Of a stretch of DNA of 51,401 nucleotides, positions 1 to 12,500 are shown in pieces. A program made the position numbers and the translations under genes. The DNA is from Zygnema cylindricum. Its lineage: Eukaryota > Streptophyta > Zygnematophyceae > Zygnematales > Zygnemataceae. Numbering within the stretch: the stretch's first letter is position 1; each line of letters opens with the position of its first letter. Where the stretch lies: positions 17,517-68,917 of the forward strand of contig JBBHKE010000615.1 in NCBI GenBank assembly GCA_037447655.1, written 5' to 3'. Below the pieces are notes generated by a model. The model had not been told where the DNA came from and made no database searches. It saw only the letters and a list, made by a program, of their open reading frames with translations.

Positions 1-109
1 AAAAGTATAACTCTCTCTCTCTCTCTCTCTCTCCCCTCTCTCTCACCTCTCCTCTCCTCTTCATCTCTCACCCTCTACTCATCTTTGTACTTTCTTGGAG
101 GGCATGCAG

Positions 110-3100
110 CCCCATACCAAAGCTGCCATACACACCCAATATGAAAAAAAACATTGGCATGGTATGTACAGCTAAGTCTCAATTCTATTTCCGTATTTTT
201 AATTGTTGATGCTTTCTAATAGTCACAAAGGCTCCTGACTTAAGGCCTCGACTATCCTGTTTAAACACTAGCTGTTTGAACACCATCCTGTCTAAACAGT
301 CCTGTTTAAACACTGTCACGTTTAAACATTATCCTATTTTAACACTTTCCCGTTTTAACACTATCCTGTTTTAATAACACTACTCTGTTTTAACACTATC
401 CTGTTTAAACTTTCTGATTCTATTTTCAACATTTTGACAGGTTGCAGGGGGTACTGGCATCACGCCGATGCTGCAAATTGTCGACGCTATTTTGCGGAAC
501 CCAGACGATTACACTCAGGCAGGCGCTTCCCTTTTCCTTTTCCTTTTCCTTTTACCCCTATTTCCATGAAGACAATGTGTAGACCATCTTTGACATAAAA
601 ACTGACACTTATTAATCCTTGATTGTTAGTCCTCGATGCCAGAAGTAGAGTCAATTCCAACAACGGATTTCTAATGCCCAGTTATAATTTATTTGAAGAT
701 ATGTACATTTTGATTATCTTCAACATTGTAGAAAACTTAGTCTGGATTAAATAACTCTTTTCGACTGGTACGCTTAGTGGAATGGTGTTTCTAATTGTGT
801 GGTTGTTTGGTATTACAAAGGTCGTTTCTGCTTTGTTACTGTCAACTACCTTGAGCCGTTTTATATTAAATTATGGTGCATTTCGCTATTTTTTTTTGGG
901 CTCCTTTATTAAGTTTATGGGCCCAAAAAGTCAGTGGCAAATCAATCTCTTTACGGATTTTGAAAAGATTGTTTAATATATTGTTTTACCTTATGTTTCA
1001 TATGTCATCGTGACGAAGATTATTGACATTGTGACATTTCTTTGTTATCAGGTGACCCTCATATTTGCAAATAATACTCCAGAAGATGTGTTGTTGAAGG
1101 ACCGTCTCGATGAATTGCAAGCTTTGCATCCTAACTTCAAGGTAACTTCTTGATGCTCTTACCTTTGGCCTCAGTGCAGGAAAGGTGTTGGAGTTTTTAT
1201 TTATCTCATTACATGTTTGATTCTTTCTGAATCATTTGAATCAGAAATCATCAGTGAGAAATAATGTAGAAGTGACCGAGTTTTAACTACAAATGATGAT
1301 TTTACAGTGATTGGTTTTTGCTGTTAGCTACTGGTTCCTCATATTTAAGTGTTATTTTAGAGTGTTCTAAGGCCGCTTCCATTATTCATTTCACTATCAC
1401 AGTCTAATTTAGTAGTCTCTTTCAAAACCGTTTTACAAACACTACGATTTCCAGTTTTCACTGAAATTTGGTTGAAATTTGAAATTTGAAGTTGAGATTT
1501 AACCTGTTTAGTTCCTGTGGTGATGAGAAATGGGCAGCCGTCGACTAAAATAAACTTGTGACGAGCGTATGTTTCAACACTAATAACAAACTACAGTGGT
1601 GTTGATATGGTCGGTGAGCCTTAACTGGTTTGTGAATTTCATTTTCTGTTTAACAGGTGTTTTACGTTGTTGCTTTTCCCGATGAAAAATGGAAAGGTGG
1701 AGTCGGGCACATCAGCAAGGAAATTGCTAAGAAAGCTTTGCCGGCTCCTTCCAGTGACACATTGATTCTGGTAGGGAGTCTTTTTCTTTCCTTCAACATA
1801 TTTCCTGGAGATCATACCTCAAAAGATAAAGAGACCATGTCAGACATGGTCTCGAACAACAGAAATTGAAGGAGAATTATGGGACCAATAGATTGTACTT
1901 TCCTACTAGAGTAAGAAAATATTGAGTTTCGTGTAAACTGGAATATAACATGTAAAATAGTGTAGATTTCCCATGTTGCCAATGGCGGGCACACTCTATC
2001 TATATTCATATATCCACTCTATGTTCTTATCGAACTCATTTGGAATAAGGCCACCATTTTGTTTGTTCTACTACAGTTTTTTGGTTTCTCTCCTCTCTTT
2101 TGTCTGTTCCACAATTTTCTGTCAAATGGGCACAGTTTGATCCAAACTCAGATGGATTAGAGTGTGGATTCGTGGCAGGGGTTATCCTGACTGATCAGCT
2201 TCTGAAAATTTAACAATCATTCCATAGGATGGCTAATGATAATGTTGCGCTACTTCAAAAAAATTATTGTCGTTCTTTCTTCAAAGCTATTATCGATCAC
2301 TAGGGAGAGGGTTTTATGGAGAGAGTCTAACAGAATTTTCTTAGTTGATACACTGCATCACGCTTGTCATGAACATTCTGCATTTATAAAAAAAATACGG
2401 AAAGAAAAATAATCTATTCTTATCTAATAATATGGATTATTGTTGAATGGGACGGGTTACACATATGTCTGGTCTTGTTCTTAAACTTCAACTTCACATG
2501 AAGCATGGTGGACCTCAGAGTTGAGTTTCAATTCAAACTTCTGGTATGATGATTTTCGTCATGAAGCACACTCTTGTCAAAGTGGCATGGCTAAGCTATA
2601 TAAAGTAGATATGATGTTTCTAATGAGAAAACCATAGTGGCCTCTAAAATACCGTAACACCCATAATATTGAGCCCTTATTGACAGTTCAAATGAATTTT
2701 TAGTTGTACATCAATTTGAACTGTTTACGTTGTTTTTTCCTGCAACTTGAACAATCCTACAATTTTCATCTCGAGTGTGAGAAATCAGTCTTATCTGGAT
2801 TCGCCTGCTTTGCTAGGTGTGTGGCCCACCAGGGATGATGAACTTCATTTCGGGAGACAAGGCGAAAGACAAGTCACAAGGAGAAGTGAGTATCTCGATT
2901 CCAATCGATTTGTGATAACAACACTGCGTACACTATTAGTGTGACTTTTATCAACAATTCATTATTGACTTAACAATGCTAATCCACTCTAATGCTACAG
3001 TGCCATCATTATTAGAGTTAATAAACACGAATTCCGTCGCGACTATTTCTGGCCGAAAATATTAAAATAGTGTTAACAACAGTATTTAAGGGAGTGGACT

Positions 3101-3636
3101 ACAATCTGCCACGTTGCCTTGCACTAAATTAGTATTACATATTCTAATTTTGCATTAATAGTAATGTTTCCTTAACGCTAATAACAATGGGCAGTATAGC
3201 ATTAGGTGGGCTCTACCAGGTTCATGTCTTGCAATTAAAACATAAAAACCATATGGTTAAATCTCTTATTCTTATTTGTAGGTTTCAAATTGATATCTAA
3301 AGCAATTTTATGAATGCGGCAAGATGTGACCCACTGCACTCTCTCTATATGTGCTGCATTCACTGTCCATCGTCTCAGTTCTTTTGATAAATTTTATTGT
3401 GGAGTCTATTATTGGAAGACGAGCACACATAATGAAGAAATTGTTGTTGTTGCAGCTCTTTATAACCAATTTTCTTCTTTGCAGTTGCGTGTAGAGGTGT
3501 TGTTTTGGTAATGTGGCTCTAACATTCATTTTTGTCCACCTTTGTCCATTTTTGTCTTTTGTCTTCTTGGTCTTTGCAGTTGACTGGCCTTCTCAAAGAC
3601 CTTGGGTACAGCAAGGACCAGGTGTACAAATTCTAA
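110..3636 (+). CDS. CBR2: NADH-cytochrome b5 reductase, mitochondrial CBR2-like (3' six exons, 5' end outside window)
   Basis: FAD enzyme that passes electrons from NADH to cytochrome b5; the CBR2 type is mitochondrial. Six exons join in frame: 110-161, 441-518, 1052-1141, 1657-1770, 2817-2885, 3580-3636 (stop TAA). Seen in order: PNMKKNIGM before the first junction, [10 protein letters not shown] (NAD/FAD-domain loop), an LIFANN strand, [11 protein letters not shown], the NADH-binding CGPPGMM motif, an SQGE segment, and the C-terminal VYKF end typical of this family. The PNMKK-IGM, CGPPGMM-ISG and SQGE signatures fit plant CBR2 better than the ER-type CBR1. The FAD-binding N-terminal half and transit peptide lie left of the window. 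Five junctions are clean; intron 2 has a GC donor. The intron at 2886-3579 carries a MITE. Assignment is by recalled family similarity, not a search. Confidence 0.93.
519..1051 (+). other. GC-AG intron of the cytochrome b5 reductase gene
   Basis: The exon ending in the Gln codon CAG at 516-518 must join GTG ACC CTC at 1052 to give the conserved TQ-VTLIFAN reading. The bases after the exon are GCAGGC, not GT, and no GT occurs close enough to keep the frame. The acceptor is a normal CAG at 1049-1051. GC-AG introns are a known minor class in plants. Confidence 0.8.
2995..3199. mobile_element. MITE of the CTACACC family, inside reductase intron
   Basis: Starts CTACAGTGCCATCATTATTA and ends with a diverged inverse (CGCTAATAACAATGGGCAG...TATAG). 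The ends resemble the terminal repeats seen at 8402, 10987, 35573 and 42116. The internal segment GGACTACAATCTGCCACG recurs near 43119. No coding capacity; it sits in the last intron of the gene. Confidence 0.55.
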
Positions 3637-5710
3637 CTTGTAAGTTTTTTTATTAATAGTACATCTTTGTCTTATTCTCCAAGAACACTGCACCAGGTGG
3701 CAGCTGTAATAATAGATAGAGAGACTTAGGCTGGAGACTTTAAAATTTAGTGGGTACACGTGTTCACAGTTGTTTTGTCAGTCGTAACAATCGATCAATT
3801 ATTTGTCAATCGTTTTTTTTTTTTGTCCATCAGTTTGTCAATTGTTTATATTAAATCAGGCGTATGTATAACAAAACTGAGAAGATTTTACATTGTAAAG
3901 GGGAAAAACAAGTACAAGGCAATATGGTAAAGGTGAGTGTTGAAAAAAAGATGTTATGAAAACGTGCATTCCGTTAAGGCTTTCCACCCAAATTATCTGA
4001 ACGTCGGTATGAGATTTTTCCATGGCGTAGTATCCAAAGATCTGTTTGATGCCTTTGTTGATTGTTAATAAACTATTTTCAACTTTCTACTCGAGCCATG
4101 CATTTTTCTTTTTGCGTCTAAAATTTGTTACTGAGAAGTGGAAGCTTTTCGGGTTTTCCGGGTGTGTCAGAACTAACAGTCTCATGTCTGGTGCTACTTG
4201 GTGAATAGTAGCATTGTGTATCATGGGGTAATTAAAATATTGGATGGCAACTGTCATGGATTATCCGTGACGATTTGTGGAACATATGTCCTACAAAATC
4301 TGGTTCTCGAGTAAATACCATTATTTTTGCTTGTACGTTTCAAAGCTGGGAGTGCCACCTTCTTTGAAGCGAGCGAAAATTTGACTTACGGCCGTTGAGG
4401 GCGTTCCATGCGCCATTTCAGCATTTGTTGCCGCTGTTAGCTTTTAAATTCAAATCTGCCCAATCATATACTAAAATGTCCTTAACATAGAGATACCAGT
4501 TTTGACGAGAATATATTTCTCATGTATTGCCGATTAGTGCGACAACAATACACCGCTCAATATTGGTCATTGCCTGTCATAAAGACATTTGTAGATTGAT
4601 TATCAATGCTACACCTCTGATATGCAACGTAGTCCGTCCAATGTTCTGTGTTTTCATTCGAAATTGAATTAAACCCGACCCTAACAATTTCTTGACTCTA
4701 ATCAGATTCACGGTGTAGCAAATTTTACTCGACTGGCAGTTTTTGAGGTTCGTGAACCCGGAAAACCATTCGACACACATCCGCTTGCAATAAAAACTTT
4801 GCAGCAGAATAAATTGTATGTGTCATCTTGAAAATGGAAGGTTGGAGTTACCCTTAACAAATTGATTGTCCTGCATGGTTACCTAGCTAAAATGATACCC
4901 CTTCAATACTGCAGTGGGACTTATCAAAAACAACAACATCATAAAATGCTTATTTGGACTTAAAGTGATGTTCACATTTTATGAAGAAGAAAACGACTTC
5001 GTATTAGTTTTGACTATCACTACCTACCTTTCATTAAATCACAGTTACAATATCAGCGGTATCAAAATTTCAAAGATTCAACAATTGCAAGTTACCAATT
5101 GTTTGAGGGATTACCATCCAATTCTTTTACTTTGTTCTTTTGATTTTTATTAATGAAATGTTCAAGCATAGTCGACAGGAAAACTTGTCAAGCAGAAATG
5201 GCAATTATGGAACACTTTTAAGCCTCAAAACAGTGTCAAACATTGTTCTGATACATTATCATTTTACCGAAACATTGTAAAAAAGTCGAAGATCCAGTAA
5301 CAGTTAGAGAAACAGACCTTAATCTTGTAATATATTAGTGCTGAGCTGCAATTACTAGAATCACGAACAGATGTCCCACTTTTCTTGCCAGTTTTTTTAA
5401 CAAAAAACAAAGGCTTAGAAAAGTGCACCATGATCATTTTACCTACCTACACTATTTTTCGACAATCTGTTCTATCAACATGGTAAATGATAATAACAAA
5501 TTTGAAAGGAACGAAAATAGTTTCTACAATATTAACAACCTCCCTCCCTCCCTAAACTCCAAAAAAATATATGAAATGTAACCCATCGCGACCTGCGTAT
5601 ATCCACACTAATTACGCAGATAAACAAAACATACTTCTTGCTTTCAAGTATCTAAACTTATTCATGGATGTATACAACTAAAGGTATTGGTATTAGTCCA
5701 AGAGTACCCT
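3637..5710. other. Intergenic stretch between convergent reductase and kinase genes
   Basis: AT-rich sequence with only short open frames of unremarkable composition. It should hold the 3' UTRs of the two convergent genes. No RNA gene or coding signal is recognised. Confidence 0.5.
4067..4072 (+). terminator. Candidate polyadenylation signal of the reductase gene
   Basis: AATAAA in TGTTAATAAAC, about 430 bases after the stop at 3636. It is the first full match I noticed downstream on this strand. Position is plausible for a 3' UTR end, but no transcript evidence is available. Confidence 0.35.
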
Positions 5711-5715
5711 TTATT
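5710..5715 (-). terminator. Candidate polyadenylation signal of the kinase gene
   Basis: On the minus strand the site reads AATAAA, about 195 bases beyond the kinase stop codon at 5911. Supported only by motif and spacing. Confidence 0.35.
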
Positions 5716-5910
5716 ACAATAAGCACCACATATAATGTGGAACCTCGAGGACTATGAGAGACTTCCCTTGAACCTTTATAACTCCACAAACACAATCGAT
5801 TCCAGAAGCCTTCAAAAAAAAAAAAAAAAACCTCAACCAATAAACGGATAGACACTTAACAATACATATATATATAATATACATATATATATGTATGTAT
5901 CGTTTATACG

Positions 5911-8900
5911 CTATCTTTCTACACGATTCAGATGTATTAATAAATCGGCCATCGCTGGCCTCATATCCGGATCTAAATGAAGACAACTTTTCGCCAAACT
6001 TGCGAGTTTTGTCACTCCGGCCTTCGAATAATTTCCTCCCAAAAGGGGATCCACCATTTGTAATATACTATTATTCCCAAGATTTGTAAGATAAGGGGCC
6101 ATTTCAACGGTTAACATTGTTCCTTCCTTGTTCACTGATTGTTTTCCCGTGATAAGTTCTAAAAGTACCACACCAAAAGAGTAAACATCGCTTTTAAAAG
6201 TCAACCATCCTGCAGATATTAACAACATCAAATAAATATTTTATAAGAAAAATGCCATCACTAGACGAGGTTTTTATGGGATAAAATGGTTAGATGGGTT
6301 TTAGAATATAGAGTGGTTTTAATACGGCGACATAATGGTTTATGACTTTAAAATGAAAAAAAAAGCATTATTGTGAAAGTTAACTTTTGGGTGCTTATGG
6401 GATAATGCAGGCAATATCCAATTTTGAACATATAGAGAAACGAAAGAAGACATCAATAAGTGTGGACGATGTGGTTTTCTTTCTTTGACTTTGAGTATGG
6501 AAAACGGTTTCAAACTATTTCCAAACATGGATTTCACATGTTGTGAATCGTTCCAAAAACAATGGTTTGGAATAAAACTGATCAGGGATTCGAAAAGCAA
6601 AGGATGAAAATTTATGCATGGACAAGAAATCACAAAAAGGAGGGAGGGAGGCAGGAGTAATTTTTTTAAAATAACATTTTTTTGTTGGATCACTAGAGGA
6701 TCACGTTATTTCATGTGGCACAATGAAAGGACAAAAACCCTAAAATACCCTTACATAAGAAACGACAAGAAAAAAGATAGAAAAACTCCTCTATTTTACA
6801 AATTTTGCACGCTTTTCTTATACCTCTCCCTTCAACTTCTATCTTTTATTGAATCATCTTCTCCTCCTATTCTCCCATTTACCGGTATTTTCACCTTTTG
6901 CAATATTGCTCAGACAAGAAAGTTACAACAAACTGCTTTTGATATATATACACACACACATTATATATATATCGTGGGTTTCATTTGGATGCAAATTCAA
7001 ACAAGTCTATTACAACAACCACTCATAAAAAGAGAAGAAAAGAAAAAGAGAGAAAAAATTTAAAGGGATCAGCAAAACCTTTTAACTTTCTGTAACCACG
7101 ACATATTTTCCCAATCCAAAACCTTAACGACCACACTAATTGTTGGCAAACTTTCAGAACTCACCTTGTCCTATAGTCGACACAGATCAAACTAACCACG
7201 GTGAGAAAAAGAAGGAAACAAAAAAAGGGGAAAAAGGGGTAGAAAAAGGTAGAAAAAAGGCAGAAAAAAGGGAGAGAAAAAAAATGTATTTCCGAACCTG
7301 ATTCCATATAAGCTGGATCCAAATATCCCAAAGTTCCGAGAATTTTTGTGGACACATGTTCTTGTTGTTCACTTTCCGGCCCTTTGTGCGCCAAAGAAAA
7401 ATCCGATACTTTTGCCTCGTATCTCTGAAAATCACATGGATTTGAACAAGTTTTACAGTATTATAATATATTTTACGAGACTTGAATATTTTTCATAGGA
7501 TTTTAAAGGTTTTTCTGGGAAATGAATAAGTTTTCATGAAATTGGATGTGCTAAACATGATTGGAAGTAGTTCTGTTTATCACATCGCTAAAAATCCCAA
7601 GGATTTGAAAGAAGGAAGGATTTAAAAATCCTAAGGATTTCTTTCCATGAGATGAAATCGCTATTCTAAACGTTTATTGGTGTTGGTATTGTTGATTTAA
7701 TAAAAACCGGTATTAATTTAACTTTGACGTGGATTATGAAAGGTTTGATGACATTGGCTTGGAATGAATTCAAAAACTTAGTTTTCTGTGATTAGTCGGA
7801 GTTGTCGGATGAAATTAATTTTGTTTTCACAAACTTAGTTTTATCTAGTTCGATTTATTTTTATTAGGATCGTCTTGTTGGATAAGTTTTACTTTAATTT
7901 GATAAAATACGGTTCCATTGAATTCCAAAAATGTCCCTTTGGTTGATTTGATTTTGTTGTATTTAAAAAAATGGCTTTTGCTAAGTTGATGAAACCCCTT
8001 TGGTTAGATTTGAGGAATGTCTATTCCTATTGTTAGAGTTAATCACTCTAATTCAAGTGAGTGTGTTTTCACCCAAAGTTATATATGTGTGCTAACTAAA
8101 TAATGTTATTTATTTAGTTAAGTGAACCATAATGAGCCACGTTGAAATACATAATTTAGTGTAGGTAATTCTAATATAGTATTAACGCTAATAATTCACT
8201 AACTCTAATAGCGATGGGTGGTGTACTTCATCCAAACAATTTCATATCTAAATCTATTTAATAAATGTCTTCATAAATTAAGAAACACTATTCACTGAAA
8301 AACGTTAAGCAACTAGGACCACATTTAATATAACAACGTCACATATGACAAGTGTGGATTGGCATTCGAAACTTTCTAGTCAAACCGCAAACAAAATCTA
8401 CACTACACCGTGTATCGCTATTAGTATTAATATTTCTTACGACTCATAAAACATCTTTTCTCTGTTACACACTTGTCCGATTTTCAGATGGAGACGGCCA
8501 ATTGGAAGGTGAAAATCTTGCCTTTCAACCACAACCGTCGAATCTATAATCCGACAAGTGTGTACGGAGAAAAGGTGTTTTAAGTGGCCAAAAAACATTA
8601 ACATTAATAGCGATACACAGTGTAGTTACAAGGTTTTTGTTTTGCAAGCCCCTTTAGGCCCACAAATCTAATTTCACTGACAAAACTTTAAATGAAACTA
8701 GTGAACTTCAAGTTGTAGACGTGTAACATCGCCACATTTTTCCGCTCTTTAGAAACTTTGATTTGTGCAGTAAACACCTTAAAATTAAAAAAAAAGAAAA
8801 AAACCAGAAGAAAACATTTGAAATCATAAGAGCTAAAGGTAAAAAAGAGTACATTGTCCAGCGTATAAGTATAGATCACACGATATCCCAAGAAAACCTA

Positions 8901-11288
8901 TTTCTTTTTTACAGTGTTTAAGTGTGATTGCAAACGAGATTGTTAAGAAAAGAAACACGGAGTTACGTGAATTGGAACACCTTCTAATCCGGGGAGGATA
9001 AAATAGAAAATTTAGTGTGAGACGATATCAAGATCCACACTAATCATGGTAAATGGGAAACCCACCAAAAAGGAAGAAAAAAAAAAAAATCTAGACAACT
9101 AATGGGTTTGATTGCTGAGAACTTGACAAAAAGGGAAAGGAATTCAAGAGGAAAAAAAAAGGAAAAGAAATATCTTAGGGAATGAAAAGTACATCAATGA
9201 GTGACCAAAATTGATTTCGAACCAAACGAATTAAAGCATAACTCTCCATTTCTTACGATTACGCATAAAACTGTGTGAATCATAGACGTATGGAACGAAA
9301 ACCAGTATGGACACTTTTCCTCTTTTCTCTTCTATTACTTTTCCTTCATTATCTTGTACAATATTCGTGGGTTCCATTAGAGGACATCATCCTCATCGCA
9401 ATCAAATCCACACTAATTAAGGTAGCAATGTGATAACCATGACTATCAGACCACTTGCATCGATTTGAGCCATTCTCACCGAAATTCTAAGGTACCAAGG
9501 GAATCCATTATATACCCCAAAACTCCCCCAATTTCTCTCCTGGTTTCCGCTCCGTTTGCCCTCCATAGTATTCCATCCTCAACTCATTTTCATCGCAATT
9601 TTTACCTTCTCATTTTCATTTTCATTTTTTATGTTTTTGGTTTTGTTTTTTCCTCCACACGGCAAAATCCCATCTCAGTGAGAAGTGTGTTATCGGTCTT
9701 TAAACCCCGCCTTGAAAACCCCATTTGCCCTCCGTGTTACTCCATCCTAACCTCAATGTTACCGCAATTTTACTTTTTACTTTCAGAGTTTCACTGAGGG
9801 TTTTATTCAGGGTTTTGTCTTGTTTTTTTTTTTCCCACCAGAAACTGACCTCGGTGAGAAGAATATTATTGGCTTTCAAGTCGCGGTGAATAATGTTGCA
9901 CTTGTGAATCGCTGCGAGGCCTCGCGCCACGTGGGCAGCAATCGACACGCGGGACCTCCACGGGAGAGCCTCACCGTCGGCAATTCCTGTCGGTGTTTGA
10001 GAGAAAGAAAAGAACAAAGAGAAGGAACAATATCAAAACACTTAAAATTAGCAAGGATTCGGGGAGAGAGAGAAGAGTTTTTATGATGTGAATTACTTGA
10101 TGGTTCCCTCTCCCTCTCCCTCTCCCACCATACAAAGGTATGTAAAATGGGGATTGAAGAGCCAATTAGAGTGTTAAAAAAAATGTCTTTTTTTTTTAAA
10201 TGACACAAAGATGTCAATTTAAGATTCGGCGTAAAAGGACTTAAACAAAAATGGAGCTCATTTAGATTATTGCGATAAGGTTTGCCCTCAATTAGAGTGG
10301 AATAAAAAATGTGCGCAAAAATATGAGTGTGAGTTTATTTGAATCTTTGTGCGAAATTTGAAAATTCTGCCATAAATGTTTTATTTAAAACAAGTCTGGA
10401 CTAAAAATGTTGGTGTGAGAAAGAGGAAAAGGACACGACATTTCTTCTACAAAAAGACAAGAATCATTTTTCCATTAATTAGTGTTGATTTTGTTCACAT
10501 GTGCTCTGTTTCTTTTTCTTTAAATTTTAGGGTTTCTTAAGGAATCGATTTTCTCTGAAGATTTCCTTTTTAGGGTTTGAGCGTCATCCTCAAACCCTAG
10601 AATGAACGAGAATCTACACTACATCACATTCTTATCCCTCTCCCCCCTCTCCCCCCTCTTCTCAAGCTAAGCACCAGCACCCATTGGCCCCACCAATGCC
10701 ACCTATATCGCCTACATCTCTGCATAAAACCGTACACACATCGCCTACATATCGTCCGTACCACACATATCGCCTACATATCGCGCATATACTGCCAAAG
10801 GTACAGTACCGTACCGCCTTTACATACATCGCGTGAAATCGTATCGCCTTTAAAAAGTTACAACGCGCGTCAACATATCGACCAAACTTTATCCGTCCCA
10901 TCGCCTCAGCTGTCCGCATATCGGCTACCGTATCGGCTATTCCATATCGGCCCCACAGCATCGTGCATTATCTCAACCGCCTACCGTACTCCGCGAATCG
11001 TTATTAGCGTCAAAGTTTTTTTACTTTTTTTCGCCACTTAAAACATTTTTTCTCCGTACACACTTGTCGGATTGTGGATCTGACGGTTGCGATTGAAAGG
11101 AAACAATCTCGGCTTCCGATTGGCGGTATCAAACTGAAAATCCGACAAATGTGTACGGAGAAAAAATGATTTTAAGTGACGAAAAAAAGAAAAAAAGTAA
11201 AAAAACCTTGACGCTAATAACGATTCGCGGTGGTACTGCGCCGTAGCACCAGCCCAACCGCACCGACCACACCCCATCCCAAGTTCCC

Positions 11289-11355
<67 letters not shown>

Positions 11356-11356
11356 A

Positions 11357-11387
<31 letters not shown>

Positions 11388-12011
11388 ACCGGCCTGCAGC
11401 GCGCGCCGCAGACTGCCGTTCCGGCAGAGTTCGAAGGCGAGCGCCGCGTGGCCGCCGTCCAGACTGACGGCCAGCACGCGCACCAGGTGCGGGTGGCGCA
11501 GGCGGGCGACCACCGCCAGCTCCCCCGCGCACGCCTTGTACGCCGCAAAGGCCGCCACGTGCAGCCGCTTCACCGCCACGTCCACCACCGCCTCGCTGCC
11601 GCCGCCGCCGCCCGCCGCGCGCCACCCGATGCCGGCCGGCAGCATTTTACTGCCGGACGACAGTAGCGCCCGAAGCGGCAGCTTGCCCTTGTAGACCCGC
11701 CCGAAGGTCCCCTCGCCGAGGAAGTTCTCGGGGCTGAAGTTGTCGGTGGCCTTGGAGAGGGTTTTGAGGGGGAGGCGGCGGGGGGCGGTCATTTGTCGTA
11801 TCTCGGCGAGCGCCAGGTCGGTGCCGTACTCGAGGTCGGCGCTGTGCGCCAGGCTGGCGGCGCTGCCCTCGGCGGAGGTCTCGGAGATGGAGGAGAGAGT
11901 GCGGGGGAACTCGCGGGAGGGGGGGGGGGGCGGGGGGGAGGAGAGAGCGGCATTTGTGAAAGGCGAGGGAGAGAAGAATGCGTATTCGGATGGGTCCGCT
12001 ATTACTGACCT
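5911..12011 (-). CDS. Receptor-like protein kinase, catalytic domain in four exons (5' end incomplete)
   Basis: Ser/Thr kinase of the plant receptor-like kinase superfamily. Minus-strand exons: about 12011-11390, 9986-9850, 7424-7298, 6209-5911; all junctions keep frame with GT-AG borders. Seen in order: a Ser/Pro/acidic juxtamembrane-like stretch, LKTLSKATDNFS, Gly-loop GEGTFGRVYKG, a 30-residue Gly-rich insert, VAVKRL (beta-3 Lys), a Glu in helix C, HRDLKANNILL catalytic loop, DFSLA in place of DFG, GTLGYLDPAYMES, DVYSFGVVLLELITGK, and RPAM near the C-terminus (98 residues in the last exon). HRD Asp and the Lys are present, so loss of activity is not obvious. Upstream exons (membrane span, ectodomain) were not found; the first exon is open to an in-frame stop at 12014, and the only in-frame Met is at 11792. 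It could be a receptor-like cytoplasmic kinase. Introns contain two MITEs and low-complexity DNA. Confidence 0.88.
8080..8226. mobile_element. Fragment of a CTACACC-family MITE in kinase intron
   Basis: The right end reads CTAATAGCGATGGGTGGTGTAC, the inverse of the family terminus. The left end is not clear, so this is a partial copy and the left coordinate is approximate. Confidence 0.35.
8402..8626. mobile_element. MITE of the CTACACC family with TAC duplication, in kinase intron
   Basis: A 225-bp foldback: ACTACACCGTGTATCGCTAT at one end and the inverse (GATACACAGTGTAGT) at the other, with arms extending through AACATTTTCTCC-like and ACACTTGTC segments. Flanked by TAC at 8399-8401 and 8627-8629. 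Short, non-coding, with a 3-bp duplication, as expected of a MITE. Confidence 0.75.
10690..10960. repeat. Degenerate TATCGCCTACA-type repeats in kinase intron 1
   Basis: The pentamer-rich phrase CATATCGCCTACAT recurs many times with irregular spacing, for example near 10738, 10768 and 10774, and then decays into related TATCG words. The reverse frame stays open for 99 codons only because of the repeat. Confidence 0.5.
10987..11236. mobile_element. MITE of the CTACACC family in kinase intron 1
   Basis: About 250 bp with long inverted arms: CCGCGAATCGTTATTAGCGT on the left, its inverse on the right. Inner arms contain CCACTTAAAACATTTTTTCT and TCCGTACACA and their inverses. GTAC occurs at both borders. 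Same internal words as the copies at 8402, 14005 and 47290. Confidence 0.72.
11291..11385. repeat. 95-base C homopolymer (one A) at the kinase exon 1 splice donor
   Basis: C x65, one A at 11356, then C x29. On the kinase sense strand this is G29-T-G65, and it begins right after the GTGAG of the splice donor at 11385-11389. The length may have been altered by sequencing or assembly. Confidence 0.85.
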
Positions 12012-12423
12012 CTATTGAATTTTTGTCGCTTGTGTTTTATTTTTTGGCTTGTCGTTTTCGACAAGGCTTTCAGCCTTTCACCTATTGGTCTTTGTCCTGT
12101 TTCGCACGGAAAGTATAATATATTTTTTTTAAACTATTCTTTCGCATTAAATCGGGAGAAGACGGTATAGTATATCAGATTATTAGCATTCAGTATTTCA
12201 GTCCTTATGTCGAATTTAAATATTAAATACAGTTCCACTTTACAGTGAAAACGACAAACCGTTCCGAATTTGCCGGCTTTTATTTTTCGTCCGTTGCATG
12301 TTTGTACGGAGTTCGTCTGTTAAAATGGAGATTGTACCGTACGACATGCGGACCAATCTGGCTAGTGTCCGTACAGGACGGCGGATCCCATCATTAACGA
12401 GAGACCTGTCGGTGGTGGATTCC

Positions 12424-12500
12424 GTATGGATTTTGTATGGATTCCGTATGGATTTCGTAATAATTTCGTATGTATTTCGTGTGGATTTCGTATGGATTTC
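12424..12500. repeat. 11-bp tandem repeat, seven units
   Basis: Seven consecutive 11-mers of the type GTATGGATTTC, with variants GTAATAATTTC and GTATGTATTTC. Because 11 is not a multiple of three, all frames read through it; the reverse frame gives an 11-residue periodic pattern that is not a gene. Confidence 0.85.

Noticed and set aside
11230-11694. 154-residue plus-strand open frame with a long proline run
   Set aside because: It is the complement of the kinase exon plus the C homopolymer; the minus frame carries the kinase motifs.
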